Made by a program: the position numbers and the translations under genes
From: Bacteroidia bacterium
GTDB lineage: Bacteria; Bacteroidota; Bacteroidia; Palsa-965
DNA length: 36,873 nt
NCBI GenBank assembly: GCA_025454955.1
Contig: JALONL010000037.1
Coordinates: 1 to 36,873 of the forward strand
Direction: 5' to 3'
Shown here: positions 1-7,619 of the stretch, one piece after another
How positions within the stretch are numbered: the first letter of the stretch is position 1
Layout: every line of letters starts with the position of its first letter
Notes under the pieces: model-generated
Told to the model about the DNA's origin: nothing
The model's database searches: none
Seen by the model: only the letters and a program-made list of their open reading frames with translations

Positions 1-290
1 CGAGAGCGAGGGTTTTCAGAGCGATGAAATTCCCGTAGGGGCGCGAGGCTTCGCGCCCAAGGGCATTTTCAGAGCGAGAAAGAGAGCGAGAGTGAAAAAT
101 AATTATGTTGCGGCGCTTCGCGCCATCGGTATTTTTCAGAGTGAGAAACAGAGCGAGAGCGAGGGTTTTCAGAGTGAGAAAGAGAGCGAGAGCGAGGGTT
201 TTCAGAGCGGGAAACAGAGCGAGAGCGAGGGTTTTCAGAGCGGGAAACAGAGCGAGAGTGAGGAATTTTCAGTGGGGAAACGTGGGGGGC
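1..290. repeat. purine-rich 33-bp tandem repeat with REP-like palindromes
   Basis: A 33-bp unit beginning TTTTCAGAG and ending GAGCGAGGG starts at 133, 166, 199 and 232, with a diverged copy from about 266 and partial copies at 1-30 and 66-95. Two small palindromes lie beside it: GGGCGCGA/TCGCGCCC at 39-58 and GGCGC-TTC-GCGCC at 112-124. The period is a multiple of three, so the tract is open in more than one frame (one frame gives an 11-residue Phe-Gln-Ser-Glu-rich repeat). I see no start context or homology supporting a protein and treat it as intergenic repeat upstream of the peptidase gene. The same family reappears inverted at the right edge of the window. Confidence 0.85.
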
Positions 291-340
291 GGAGCGTCGA
301 ATTCCTTAGGGGCGGGGGGCATCTGTTTTGGGGGAAATAC

Positions 341-348
341 TACATTTG
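341..348 (+). promoter_or_regulatory. Bacteroidota -7 element for the M28 peptidase gene
   Basis: TACATTTG fits the TAnnTTTG -7 consensus of Bacteroidota and lies 21 bases before the ATG at 369. No good TTG element is seen at the expected -33 spacing; a TTTG at 327-330 is too close. The site argues against any longer upstream start of the downstream gene. Confidence 0.45.
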
Positions 349-368
349 GAGCAACAAAAATCCCCCGC

Positions 369-1775
369 ATGAAAAAAACGCTACTCCTTATTCCGGTGAT
401 AATTGTGGCCGGAGTGATTTCCCTGAATTTTTCTTCCGATAAATTGCAGGTTGGCGAAAAAGAGGCCGACGCTGATTCTTTGATGATAAGCAGAATTTAC
501 AAAGAGGCGTTGAACAACGGCAAGGCTTACGACCAGCTTGGTATGCTGTGTGCCAGATACCCGAAAAGATTGAGCGGTTCGGCGGGGGCGGCGGGAGCGG
601 TGGAGTTTTGCCGCGACCTGATGAAAGACATGAAATTAGACAGTGTGTGGCTGCAACCCTGCATGGTGCCGCATTGGGAACGGGGCACGGTGGAGCGGGG
701 CACTGTTACCTCGGGGAAAGTGGTGAAAGCGGCCAAACTTTGCGCGCTGGGAAATTCGGCGGCTACCCCGGCAGGCGGCTTGCAGGCGGAGGTGGTGCAG
801 GTAAGCACGTTTGACGAACTGGCAGGCCTGGGCGAAAAGGGGGTGAAAGGAAAGATTGTGTTTTACAATCATCCGTTTATCGACGAACTGATTTCGCCGT
901 TTGATGCCTACGGCGAGGCGGCACGTTACCGCACACGCGGGCCGGCCGAGGCGCAGAAATTGGGCGCGGCAGGTGTGCTGGTGCGTTCGATGACTCATGC
1001 GCACGACAATAATCCGCATACGGGCAATACGCGTTTCGACAGTTTGCAGGTGCATATTCCCTGTGCGGCGCTGAGTACCGAGGCGGCCGATATGCTGAGT
1101 ACGATGCTGAAAAAGGATGCGAAACTGCGGTTTAAACTGGAGCTTAACTGCCGGCAGCTTCCTGATGTGCTTTCGTACAATGTAGTTGGCGAAATACGCG
1201 GGCGCGAACTGCCCAAAGAGGTAATTGTGCTGGGTGGCCACCTCGATGCGTGGGATCTGGGCGAGGGTGCGCACGACGACGGCGCGGGCTGTATGCAGTC
1301 GGTAGAAGTGCTGCGGGTGATGAAAGCTCTGGACATTAAGCCGCGCCGCACCATACGCGTGGTGCTGTGGATGAACGAGGAAAACGGGCTGCGCGGGGCC
1401 AATGCCTACGCCGCCTGGGCCATGAAATGCGGCGAAACACATATTGCCGCCATAGAAAGCGATGCGGGCGGGTTTTCGCCGCGCGGATTTGGAATAAGCG
1501 GCAATGCCTCCCAGACCGCCAATTTCATGCGCTGGAAGCCGCTGCTTGAGCCTTTCGGCATTGGCGATTTGCACACCGGCGGCGGCGGGGCCGATATAGG
1601 GCCGCTCGACACCCTGGGCACGGCGCTTATCGGGCTCGAACCCGACCAGCAACGCTATTTCGACCACCACCACGCCCAAACCGACGTATTTTCGGCCGTA
1701 AACCGCCGCGAACTGCTGCTGGGCGCAGCCGGAATGTGCAGCTTAGTGTGGCTCATCGACCGAAAAGGCATTTAA
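369..1775 (+). CDS. secreted M28-family metallopeptidase (carboxypeptidase Q-like)
   Basis: This 468-aa protein is a di-zinc peptidase of family M28, probably an exported aminopeptidase or carboxypeptidase Q-type enzyme acting on short peptides. The N-terminus is a signal peptide or anchor (MKKTLLLIPVIIVAGVISL). A protease-associated-like insert covers roughly residues 90-270. The zinc site is visible: GGHLDAWD (His291, Asp293), HDDGAG (Asp303/304), the Glu pair in MNEENG (337-338), an Asp in IESDAGG, and a late His in YFDHHHAQTD (433-435). All ligands appear intact and the length suits the family. I chose the ATG at 369 because it starts the signal peptide; the open frame upstream runs through repeat DNA and the candidate promoter. 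The gene is monocistronic. Exact substrate is unknown. Confidence 0.9.
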   Translation: MKKTLLLIPVIIVAGVISLNFSSDKLQVGEKEADADSLMISRIYKEALNNGKAYDQLGMLCARYPKRLSGSAGAAGAVEFCRDLMKDMKLDSVWLQPCMVPHWERGTVERGTVTSGKVVKAAKLCALGNSAATPAGGLQAEVVQVSTFDELAGLGEKGVKGKIVFYNHPFIDELISPFDAYGEAARYRTRGPAEAQKLGAAGVLVRSMTHAHDNNPHTGNTRFDSLQVHIPCAALSTEAADMLSTMLKKDAKLRFKLELNCRQLPDVLSYNVVGEIRGRELPKEVIVLGGHLDAWDLGEGAHDDGAGCMQSVEVLRVMKALDIKPRRTIRVVLWMNEENGLRGANAYAAWAMKCGETHIAAIESDAGGFSPRGFGISGNASQTANFMRWKPLLEPFGIGDLHTGGGGADIGPLDTLGTALIGLEPDQQRYFDHHHAQTDVFSAVNRRELLLGAAGMCSLVWLIDRKGI

Positions 1776-1828
1776 ACACCTATTCCATCTGATATACACC
1801 GGTAACACGGGAAATTTCGTTTCGTATC

Positions 1829-1844
1829 TTTACCGGTAAATTTG
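1829..1844 (+). promoter_or_regulatory. -7 element overlapped by a 12-bp palindrome
   Basis: TAAATTTG at 1837-1844 fits the Bacteroidota -7 consensus and lies 57 bases before the lipoprotein ATG. It overlaps a perfect palindrome, TTTACCGGTAAA (1829-1840). A second ACCGGTAA lies at 1798-1805, about 34 bases upstream. The palindrome could be an operator for a dimeric regulator; that is inference from position and symmetry. Confidence 0.4.
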
Positions 1845-1901
1845 ACGTTTAAACCATTGGTCTCCCCAAACGTCCAAAACCGGAAAGCAATAACCTTTAT
1901 C

Positions 1902-2708
1902 ATGAAAAAAATCCTCTTCCCTGCCCTTTTCACTGCCCTTGTACTTGGTTTCGGCGGCTGCCGCAACGAGGTGGAAGATTCTGAAACCACTTCGGCCACC
2001 GACAACAACCTCTGTGAAAACGAATTTGCCCGTATTATGCCGCTGGTAAATAAAATTTCGGTGGATGAACCTGGCGTAAACCGCCTGCCCGCCGGAAGCA
2101 GCGTACTTTCGTGCCCCACGGTTTCGGTGGTTAATCCGGGCCAGTTTCCGGTAACCATGTACATTGACTACGGCTCAGGCTGTACCGACGGAGTTGACGG
2201 CAAAACCCGCGCCGGACGATTCATCTGCGTATTCGACGGCCCCTGGGATTCGATTGGTTCCTCGATTAACATTACCCTCGACAGTTTTTACGTAAACAAC
2301 ATTCATTTCGAGGGAAATACGGTAATCACCCATTCGGGCCAGCGCCAGTACACCACCACGGTAACCAACGGAAAATGCTCGACAACAGGCAACAACGCCT
2401 GGGAAATTCTCTGGAACAGCAACCGCACCGTAACCTGGACCGACGGTTTCCTCACCTCCCAGCAGGAAGACGACGTAATTCAGGTATCCGGCAACAGCAA
2501 CGGTACCGACCGCAATGGAAAAACATTTACGGCCAATATTACCTCGCCGGTAATCCGGAACATGGGCTGTTCGTGGGTTCAGCAGGGCCGTGTGGATCTT
2601 GTGCCGCAGGGCAAACCCACCCGTACCATTGACTTTGGCAGCGGTACCTGCGACAATCAGGCCACGGTAACCATCAACGGAATAAGCTATAATATTACCC
2701 TTCAGTAA
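1902..2708 (+). CDS. predicted lipoprotein of unknown function
   Basis: A 268-aa exported lipoprotein. The ATG at 1902 begins a classic type II signal peptide, MKKILFPALFTALVLGFGGC, with the lipidated cysteine at residue 20. The mature part is rich in Thr, Asn, Ser and Gly, with aromatic residues spaced as in a beta-sandwich; I recognise no named domain. A longer reading to an in-frame TTG at 1842 is rejected because that codon lies in the candidate -7 element. A strong terminator follows 18 bases after the stop, so the gene is probably transcribed alone. Location is likely the inner leaflet of the outer membrane or the surface. Confidence 0.8.
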   Translation: MKKILFPALFTALVLGFGGCRNEVEDSETTSATDNNLCENEFARIMPLVNKISVDEPGVNRLPAGSSVLSCPTVSVVNPGQFPVTMYIDYGSGCTDGVDGKTRAGRFICVFDGPWDSIGSSINITLDSFYVNNIHFEGNTVITHSGQRQYTTTVTNGKCSTTGNNAWEILWNSNRTVTWTDGFLTSQQEDDVIQVSGNSNGTDRNGKTFTANITSPVIRNMGCSWVQQGRVDLVPQGKPTRTIDFGSGTCDNQATVTINGISYNITLQ

Positions 2709-2725
2709 TTTAATTCTCCTGAGCG

Positions 2726-2755
2726 GAGCCGGGGGTAACCCCGGCTCTGTTTTTT
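2726..2755 (+). terminator. Rho-independent terminator after the lipoprotein gene
   Basis: The 9-bp stem GAGCCGGGG/CCCCGGCTC (2726-2734 with 2739-2747) has a GTAA loop and is followed by a T-rich run to 2755. It ends the lipoprotein transcript. Confidence 0.85.
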
Positions 2756-2774
2756 GCGTATCAGGACAGGTTTT

Positions 2775-2804
2775 TTTGTTTTTTTGAAAAACCGGTTATA
2801 TTTG
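2775..2804 (+). promoter_or_regulatory. promoter of the siaB-siaC operon
   Basis: A TTTG at 2775-2778 and a TATATTTG at 2797-2804 match the Bacteroidota -33 and -7 elements with an 18-base spacer, close to the usual 19-21. The site lies 38 bases before the first ATG of siaB and downstream of the preceding terminator. Confidence 0.6.
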
Positions 2805-2842
2805 TTCGCATTCAACCTGAGATCAGCCCTCTCCTCACCTCT

Positions 2843-3406
2843 ATGATGGTCGACATCTACGATTTTTATGACAAGATGGAGCGCAATAACATCATGCTCT
2901 CCTTCAAAGGCGATGTGACCTCGGAGTTGCTGACCTCTATCCTGCAAATTATGGAAACCAAGCTCGATAACATGCAGGAAGAGCCCAAAACCAAGAAGAA
3001 GGTTTACAACGTACTTGTAGAATGCCTCCAGAATTTATACCACCACATGGACGACATTCCCAAAATGGGTGTGGTAAATCCTGAAACGGGTGAAAATTCG
3101 CGGTCGGCCATTTTCATGATTGGCAAACTCGACAACCAATACAATATCATTACCGGGAATTACATCCGTACACAAAATGTGGAAGGACTTCGCACCCGTC
3201 TCGACGAAATCAATAAACTTTCGAAAGAAGAATTGAAAGATTATTACAAAGCCGTGCTCAACAACGGTGAGATTTCTGAAAAAGGCGGCGGCGGATTGGG
3301 CATGATAGACATTGCCCGTAAAACCGGCCAGAAACTGAATTATCATTTCATGCAGATTGATGAGCAGCACTCGTTTTTCAGCCTGAACATCAAAATTGCA
3401 CAATAA
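2843..3406 (+). CDS. siaB: SiaB-family protein kinase (DUF6272)
   Basis: This 187-aa cytoplasmic protein resembles SiaB, the GHKL-like kinase that phosphorylates the partner-switch protein SiaC. Visible features are a helix with paired Glu and Asn (VECLQNLYHHMDD, near residues 58-70), which fits an N-box, and a glycine-rich ATP-lid motif GGGGLGMIDIARKTG (near 150-164). It is followed 18 bases later by the siaC-like gene, the partner pairing known from Pseudomonas aeruginosa, where the pair acts with SiaA and SiaD on c-di-GMP signalling and aggregation. No siaA or siaD lies nearby, so the output here is unknown. Two adjacent ATGs (2843, 2846) are possible starts. Confidence 0.8.
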   Translation: MMVDIYDFYDKMERNNIMLSFKGDVTSELLTSILQIMETKLDNMQEEPKTKKKVYNVLVECLQNLYHHMDDIPKMGVVNPETGENSRSAIFMIGKLDNQYNIITGNYIRTQNVEGLRTRLDEINKLSKEELKDYYKAVLNNGEISEKGGGGLGMIDIARKTGQKLNYHFMQIDEQHSFFSLNIKIAQ

Positions 3407-3424
3407 CCAATTACCGCAGGGAAC

Positions 3425-3805
3425 ATGGAACGTATTGTTATTGAAGGAACACCGAAAACGCCCACGATCAATTTTGACATGAGTACCGGCCTGCTCGAAA
3501 TTAAAGGCCGCTCTATTCCTGAAAACTCAATTGAGTTCTACAAGCCGCTTGTAGAACATCTGGAGCGTTACGCGCAAAAGCCGCTCAGCGAAACCAGTGT
3601 GAATATTCAACTCGAATATTTCAACACCAGCTCGTCGAAGTGTATTCTTGACGTGTTTAAAAAGCTCGAAACCATTGCCAAGGGCGGCAGCCAGATTATC
3701 ATTAACTGGTATTACGAGCAGGACGACGAAGACATGCTCGAAGCCGGCGAGGACTATCAGGCCATCATTAACGTGCCCTTCAAAATGATTGAAGTGAACG
3801 ACTAA
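3425..3805 (+). CDS. siaC: SiaC-family regulatory phosphoprotein (DUF1987)
   Basis: This 126-aa protein resembles SiaC, the small phosphoprotein substrate of SiaB. The signature LEYFNTSSSKCILDVF sits at residues 63-78, and the threonine in FNTSS falls at residue 68, the same number as the phosphorylated Thr68 reported for P. aeruginosa SiaC. The fold is expected to be like STAS anti-sigma-factor antagonists, and in its unphosphorylated form it would bind an effector enzyme. It shares an operon with siaB. A bidirectional terminator follows 22 bases after the stop. Length and motif match the family; the effector partner in this organism cannot be seen. Confidence 0.85.
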   Translation: MERIVIEGTPKTPTINFDMSTGLLEIKGRSIPENSIEFYKPLVEHLERYAQKPLSETSVNIQLEYFNTSSSKCILDVFKKLETIAKGGSQIIINWYYEQDDEDMLEAGEDYQAIINVPFKMIEVND

Positions 3806-3825
3806 GCACCACAGACCATATTATG

Positions 3826-3868
3826 AAAAAGGGCTGATTTCGCAATGAAATCAGCCCTTTGGCTTTTG
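3826..3868. terminator. bidirectional terminator between siaC and the ABC gene
   Basis: Two perfect 14-bp arms (3828-3841 and 3847-3860) enclose a GCAAT loop. A-rich bases flank on the left and a TTTT run follows on the right, so the hairpin can end transcripts from both converging genes. Confidence 0.85.
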
Positions 3869-3877
3869 TGTATGTGC

Positions 3878-6800
3878 TTACTCGGCGCGCGGCGATTTTT
3901 TGCGGAAGCGGTCGGAAAAATTGCCGATGCCTTCGATGAGTTTGCGCAGGAGATCGAAGTAAAGGGTAATAATCATGAGCGCAGTCATGCCCCATAGCAC
4001 AATGATGTTGTACCAGAATGTATTGATGTAGGTGCCAAACACTTTTTTGCGCGGGGCAAAGAAGTGCGAATTGCCGAGGTTGGTTTGCCAGGCTTCGGTA
4101 AACACCGGATCGGAGCGTTGAATGAGTTTGCTGTCCTGCTCAATGAGTTTGTTGAACTCGTTGGCGTTGCGCACAAGATCGCTGAGGCTTTCGTTGAGGT
4201 AATCGTTTTTGAGTTTCATTACCCCGTCGGGGCCGAGTTGTTTTTCGAGGTTTTTTACCTGTTTGTCGTGCGTGTCAACGGCTTTCTGGTAAATGGTTTT
4301 GTACACCGAGTTTACCATGTCGAGGTAGGAACGCATGTCGTCGGCCTGTGGTTTGCCAAATGCGGCGGGTGTAATGGCGGCTACCGATGCACTCAGGCGG
4401 TTGAGTTCCTGTGTGAGTTTCTGGGTAAGCCTGCTGGTTTTGCCGCGGCGGCTGAGTTCGAAAAGGCGCACCTTGTCGGTGGCAATTTCGTTTTTGAGTA
4501 GTTGGATATCGGTGCCGAATTCGGGGCCTTTTTTGCCGTTGTTGGCCGAGGTTTCGCACTTGTCGATCTTGCCGCGAAGCTGGGGCAGCCAGTAGTTGTT
4601 TTTGTAGTCGGCAATGCTGGTGAGCTCGTCGCTGGCGTTAAACTGTTTCTGCCATTTGTTGTTGCGGAACTGGTTTACGGCCAATGCTTCAAAGGCCCAG
4701 CGTGAGGCCATCATTTCGCCGGCCACGGGCACGGTTTCCTGCGAGGTGATGGTGGGATTGAGTTTGTCGAATTTCACAATTACACCGCTCAGCAGAAGCT
4801 GGGGAATAATGAGGAAGGGAATGAGAATGTAAATGGTTACTGCCGAGTTGAAGGCAGAGGAAATATTAAGCCCGAGCAAGTTGGCAAAGCACGATGTGGT
4901 AAACAGCACTAACCAGTAATCGGCCATCATTCCCTTTACGCCCAGCAGCAAATTGCCCACCGCCACAAACGTGAGTGTTTGTATGGCCGAGAGCACAAAC
5001 ATGATGAGGATTTTGGACCAGAGGTAGCTGGCCCGGCTGAGATTGAGGAACGATTCGCGTTTGAGGATTTTGCGGTCGCGTATAATTTCTTCGGCCGAAA
5101 CGGTGAGACCGATAAACAGCGCCACCACCACGGCCATGAAAAGATAGGCCGGAATGTTTTCGTTTTCGCGGAAGATGTAGCCGATTTTGTTGGACACATC
5201 GGTATTGTAAAAGCGAACGAGGAAAGCCAGGATAAACGCCAGCACCGGTGCTTCGAGCAGGTTGATAATCATGTACTGCCGGTTGGTGAGCTTCGAGCGC
5301 ACGTCGCGGGTAATAAACACTTTCATCTGCCGCAGGCGGTTGGGTATGTTGAAAGTGCTTTCTGGATTATCGCTCGAAGGGGCGGGTGCTTCGAGGCGGG
5401 CTTCGATATTGGCTTTGTAGTAGTTGTTCCACTCGGGCGGCGATACTTTACGGTTTCGCGTAAGGTTGCCGTATTCGTCAACCACCTTGCTTTCGATAAT
5501 GCTGAAAATCTGTTCGGGATTTACATTACCGCAGGCAGGGCATTCGCTTTCGTCGCTGTTTACGTGGTTGACTACTTTTTTGAAATACACCACGGCATCC
5601 ACCGGGTTTCCGTAGTAAATGGGGAAACCGCCGTTGTCGAGGATGAGCAGGCGGTCGAACATTTTGAAAATATCCGACGAAGGCTGGTGAATAACCACAA
5701 ATACGAGCTTGCCTTTGAGGGCAAGTTCCTTGAGCAGGTCCATGATATTCTCCGAATCGCGCGAGGATAGTCCGGAGGTGGGTTCATCCACAAACAGCAC
5801 CGAAGGTTCGCGGATAAGTTCGAGGGCGATGTTGAGGCGTTTGCGCTGGCCGCCCGAAATTTTCTTATCGAGCGGGCTGCCTACTTTCAGGTCGCGGGCT
5901 TCGTAGAGGCCAAGGTCGGCCAGGAGTTCATCTACCGTTTTTGAAATTTCGGTATCGCCGAGGTTTCCGAAACAGAGTTTGGCGTTGTAGTAGAGGTTTT
6001 GAAAAACGGTGAGTTCTTCAATCAGCAGATCGTCCTGCGAAATATGGCCTACCACGCCTTCGAGTTCCTGTTTCTGGCGGTGAAGGTCGAGGCCGTTTAT
6101 GAGTACTTCGCCCGAAGTGGGTGTATCGTTTCCGTTGAGTACGTTGAGCAGGGTTGATTTACCTGCACCCGAGCCGCCCATAATGCCAATGAGGCGGCCC
6201 GACTCTTCGTGTATGCTCACATCGCGCAGGCCCAGTTTTCCGCCTTTGAATTTGTACGAAATACTTTGTGCGCTGAACGTGATTCGCGTTTTTGTTTTGC
6301 TGCTCAGAAACGCGCTGATGATATCGCTGTAATAAATGGGCTGCACTTTTGAACTGCGCAGCGACGAGCCGGGTGTAAGAATATACACCTTGTTTAAAAA
6401 CATGGCCTGCCCGTTGAGGTTGAGTTCGCCCTCGCCGAAATAGCGTACCACGTACATGCCCACGCTGGGCACATGCAGCACGCAGAGGCGGCCTTTGCCA
6501 ATGGAATCGGAAAAAATGTGGTGTGCCTGGTTGTATTGCGGCTCCCCGTTGTCTATCACGAGCAGTTCGGCAATGTCGGGCATGTCGGCAATGTCTTCTT
6601 CCACGAAGGCGCGCATACGGTCGAATTCGCCTTCTTCGATGTTGAAGGTTTCGGATACCGTTTTCACGAACTCGAGTTCCTGCTCAGAAATTTCGTAGCT
6701 GGAGTGTATGAATTCGAGCAGGCGGATGAGCACTACCACTTTCTGTTTCTGGGTAAGTTCTTCGTTAATCTGTGTACAGATACGAAGCACTTTCACCGAG

Positions 6801-7021
6801 TTGAGCGAGGTACGTTTGGCCGAACCGTCTTTGCGCTTGGTTACCTGGTGGTGCTGCTCAAGATACTCATCGAAAATGGCGAGATATTGTTCTACCAGGT
6901 CGAGGCTGAGTTGCTGGCGCAGAAACGATTCCACCACTGCCCGGCTGTCGGTGGTCACACCGTCAACCTTGGCGATGATGGCAAAGAGTTGCATCAGGGC
7001 CCGTAGAATTCGTTCGCTCAT
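3878..7021 (-). CDS. TerB-like/ABCG-type ABC transporter fusion
   Basis: A 1047-aa ABC half-transporter of ABCG-like order (ATPase before membrane domain) with a long N-terminal extension. Residues about 5-160 are helical and acidic and resemble a TerB-like domain; about 170-240 is a beta-rich region that could be FHA-like. The ATPase has Walker A GGSGAGKST (Lys288), signature SGGQRKR (about 389-395), Walker B SVLFVDEP (about 407-414) and the switch His in VIHQPS. A CPAC pair (494-497) follows. Membrane helices cover about 580-755, then a long soluble helical region and a last helix near the C-terminus. I chose the ATG at 7021 over an upstream in-frame TTG (7069). Substrate is unknown; lipid or drug export is only a family-level guess. 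Confidence 0.85.
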   Translation of the reverse strand: MSERILRALMQLFAIIAKVDGVTTDSRAVVESFLRQQLSLDLVEQYLAIFDEYLEQHHQVTKRKDGSAKRTSLNSVKVLRICTQINEELTQKQKVVVLIRLLEFIHSSYEISEQELEFVKTVSETFNIEEGEFDRMRAFVEEDIADMPDIAELLVIDNGEPQYNQAHHIFSDSIGKGRLCVLHVPSVGMYVVRYFGEGELNLNGQAMFLNKVYILTPGSSLRSSKVQPIYYSDIISAFLSSKTKTRITFSAQSISYKFKGGKLGLRDVSIHEESGRLIGIMGGSGAGKSTLLNVLNGNDTPTSGEVLINGLDLHRQKQELEGVVGHISQDDLLIEELTVFQNLYYNAKLCFGNLGDTEISKTVDELLADLGLYEARDLKVGSPLDKKISGGQRKRLNIALELIREPSVLFVDEPTSGLSSRDSENIMDLLKELALKGKLVFVVIHQPSSDIFKMFDRLLILDNGGFPIYYGNPVDAVVYFKKVVNHVNSDESECPACGNVNPEQIFSIIESKVVDEYGNLTRNRKVSPPEWNNYYKANIEARLEAPAPSSDNPESTFNIPNRLRQMKVFITRDVRSKLTNRQYMIINLLEAPVLAFILAFLVRFYNTDVSNKIGYIFRENENIPAYLFMAVVVALFIGLTVSAEEIIRDRKILKRESFLNLSRASYLWSKILIMFVLSAIQTLTFVAVGNLLLGVKGMMADYWLVLFTTSCFANLLGLNISSAFNSAVTIYILIPFLIIPQLLLSGVIVKFDKLNPTITSQETVPVAGEMMASRWAFEALAVNQFRNNKWQKQFNASDELTSIADYKNNYWLPQLRGKIDKCETSANNGKKGPEFGTDIQLLKNEIATDKVRLFELSRRGKTSRLTQKLTQELNRLSASVAAITPAAFGKPQADDMRSYLDMVNSVYKTIYQKAVDTHDKQVKNLEKQLGPDGVMKLKNDYLNESLSDLVRNANEFNKLIEQDSKLIQRSDPVFTEAWQTNLGNSHFFAPRKKVFGTYINTFWYNIIVLWGMTALMIITLYFDLLRKLIEGIGNFSDRFRKKSPRAE

Positions 7022-7115
7022 GAGATTTGGAAGTTGTTGTTGGGCTTTGGAAGGCTTAAAAATAGTCAAATCTCCAAAACCGCAATACTTTTCTGAAGCA
7101 AATCGCCGATAAGTT

Positions 7116-7150
7116 AAACAGCCGGTTTCATGGCTGAAACCGGCTGTTTT
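7116..7150. terminator. terminator after the exported-protein gene
   Basis: Two perfect 15-bp arms (7116-7130 and 7135-7149) enclose a TGGC loop. The hairpin begins 18 bases past the stop of the minus-strand gene ending at 7168 and lies upstream of the ABC gene, isolating the two transcripts. Confidence 0.8.
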
Positions 7151-7167
7151 ATCGAATACGGTTGGAT

Positions 7168-7596
7168 TTACGGTTTAAAGCCAATGAGCAGTATGGCGCA
7201 GCCCGATTCTTTTCCGGAAGCCGGATTGAGCGTGGCTTCAATAATTACGTTTACCGTGGTGGTTACGCGGAAATCCCAGTACGGGGCGTTGCTGTGCTGG
7301 CTGTTGGTGAAGAGCAGGTTGTGATCCTGATCGTACACGCTGAAAATAAGGTTTCCGTCGGTGGTGCCTGTGCCGGCAGCAATGCGGTAAGTGGAACCGG
7401 CAAAGAAGGTGGCCTGAAATTCGGCAGTCTGGTTGGAAAGCACCAGTGCGCGGTAGGTTTGTCCGTCGCTCACGAATGGCGGTACAATGTGCCGTGAGCA
7501 CATTTTGGTGGTGGAATCGCACTGCGCCTGGGCTTCCGGTTGGCCAAGCACGAGTGCCGCCACGGTAAGCACGAGAAGGGAGAAAAGCTTTTTCAT
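7168..7596 (-). CDS. small exported protein of unknown function
   Basis: A 142-aa protein with a clear Sec signal peptide: MKKLFSLLVLTVAALVLG, with likely cleavage after the Ala-Gln-Ala stretch near residue 24. The mature part has three cysteines (two close to its N-terminus, one near the C-terminus in SGCAILL) and a beta-rich pattern with phrases such as NLIFSVYDQDHNLLF, resembling small beta-sandwich proteins. I recognise no named family. It starts 23 bases after the lipoprotein gene upstream and is probably co-transcribed with it. Periplasmic or surface location is likely. Confidence 0.75.
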   Translation of the reverse strand: MKKLFSLLVLTVAALVLGQPEAQAQCDSTTKMCSRHIVPPFVSDGQTYRALVLSNQTAEFQATFFAGSTYRIAAGTGTTDGNLIFSVYDQDHNLLFTNSQHSNAPYWDFRVTTTVNVIIEATLNPASGKESGCAILLIGFKP

Positions 7597-7619
7597 AAAT
7601 GGCTTTCGTTGAGGCGTGA

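Noticed and set aside
133..265. CRISPR-like array
   Set aside because: The units are contiguous tandem copies of 33 bp without unique spacers, and no cas gene is present.
92..442. 116-codon plus-strand frame with an 11-residue Phe-Gln-Ser-Glu repeat
   Set aside because: It is the translation of intergenic tandem repeat DNA, overlaps the start of the peptidase gene and has no family resemblance.
7022..7069. Upstream TTG start for the ABC transporter gene
   Set aside because: The ATG at 7021 gives a normal N-terminus, and the upstream stretch adds a low-complexity Gln-rich extension.
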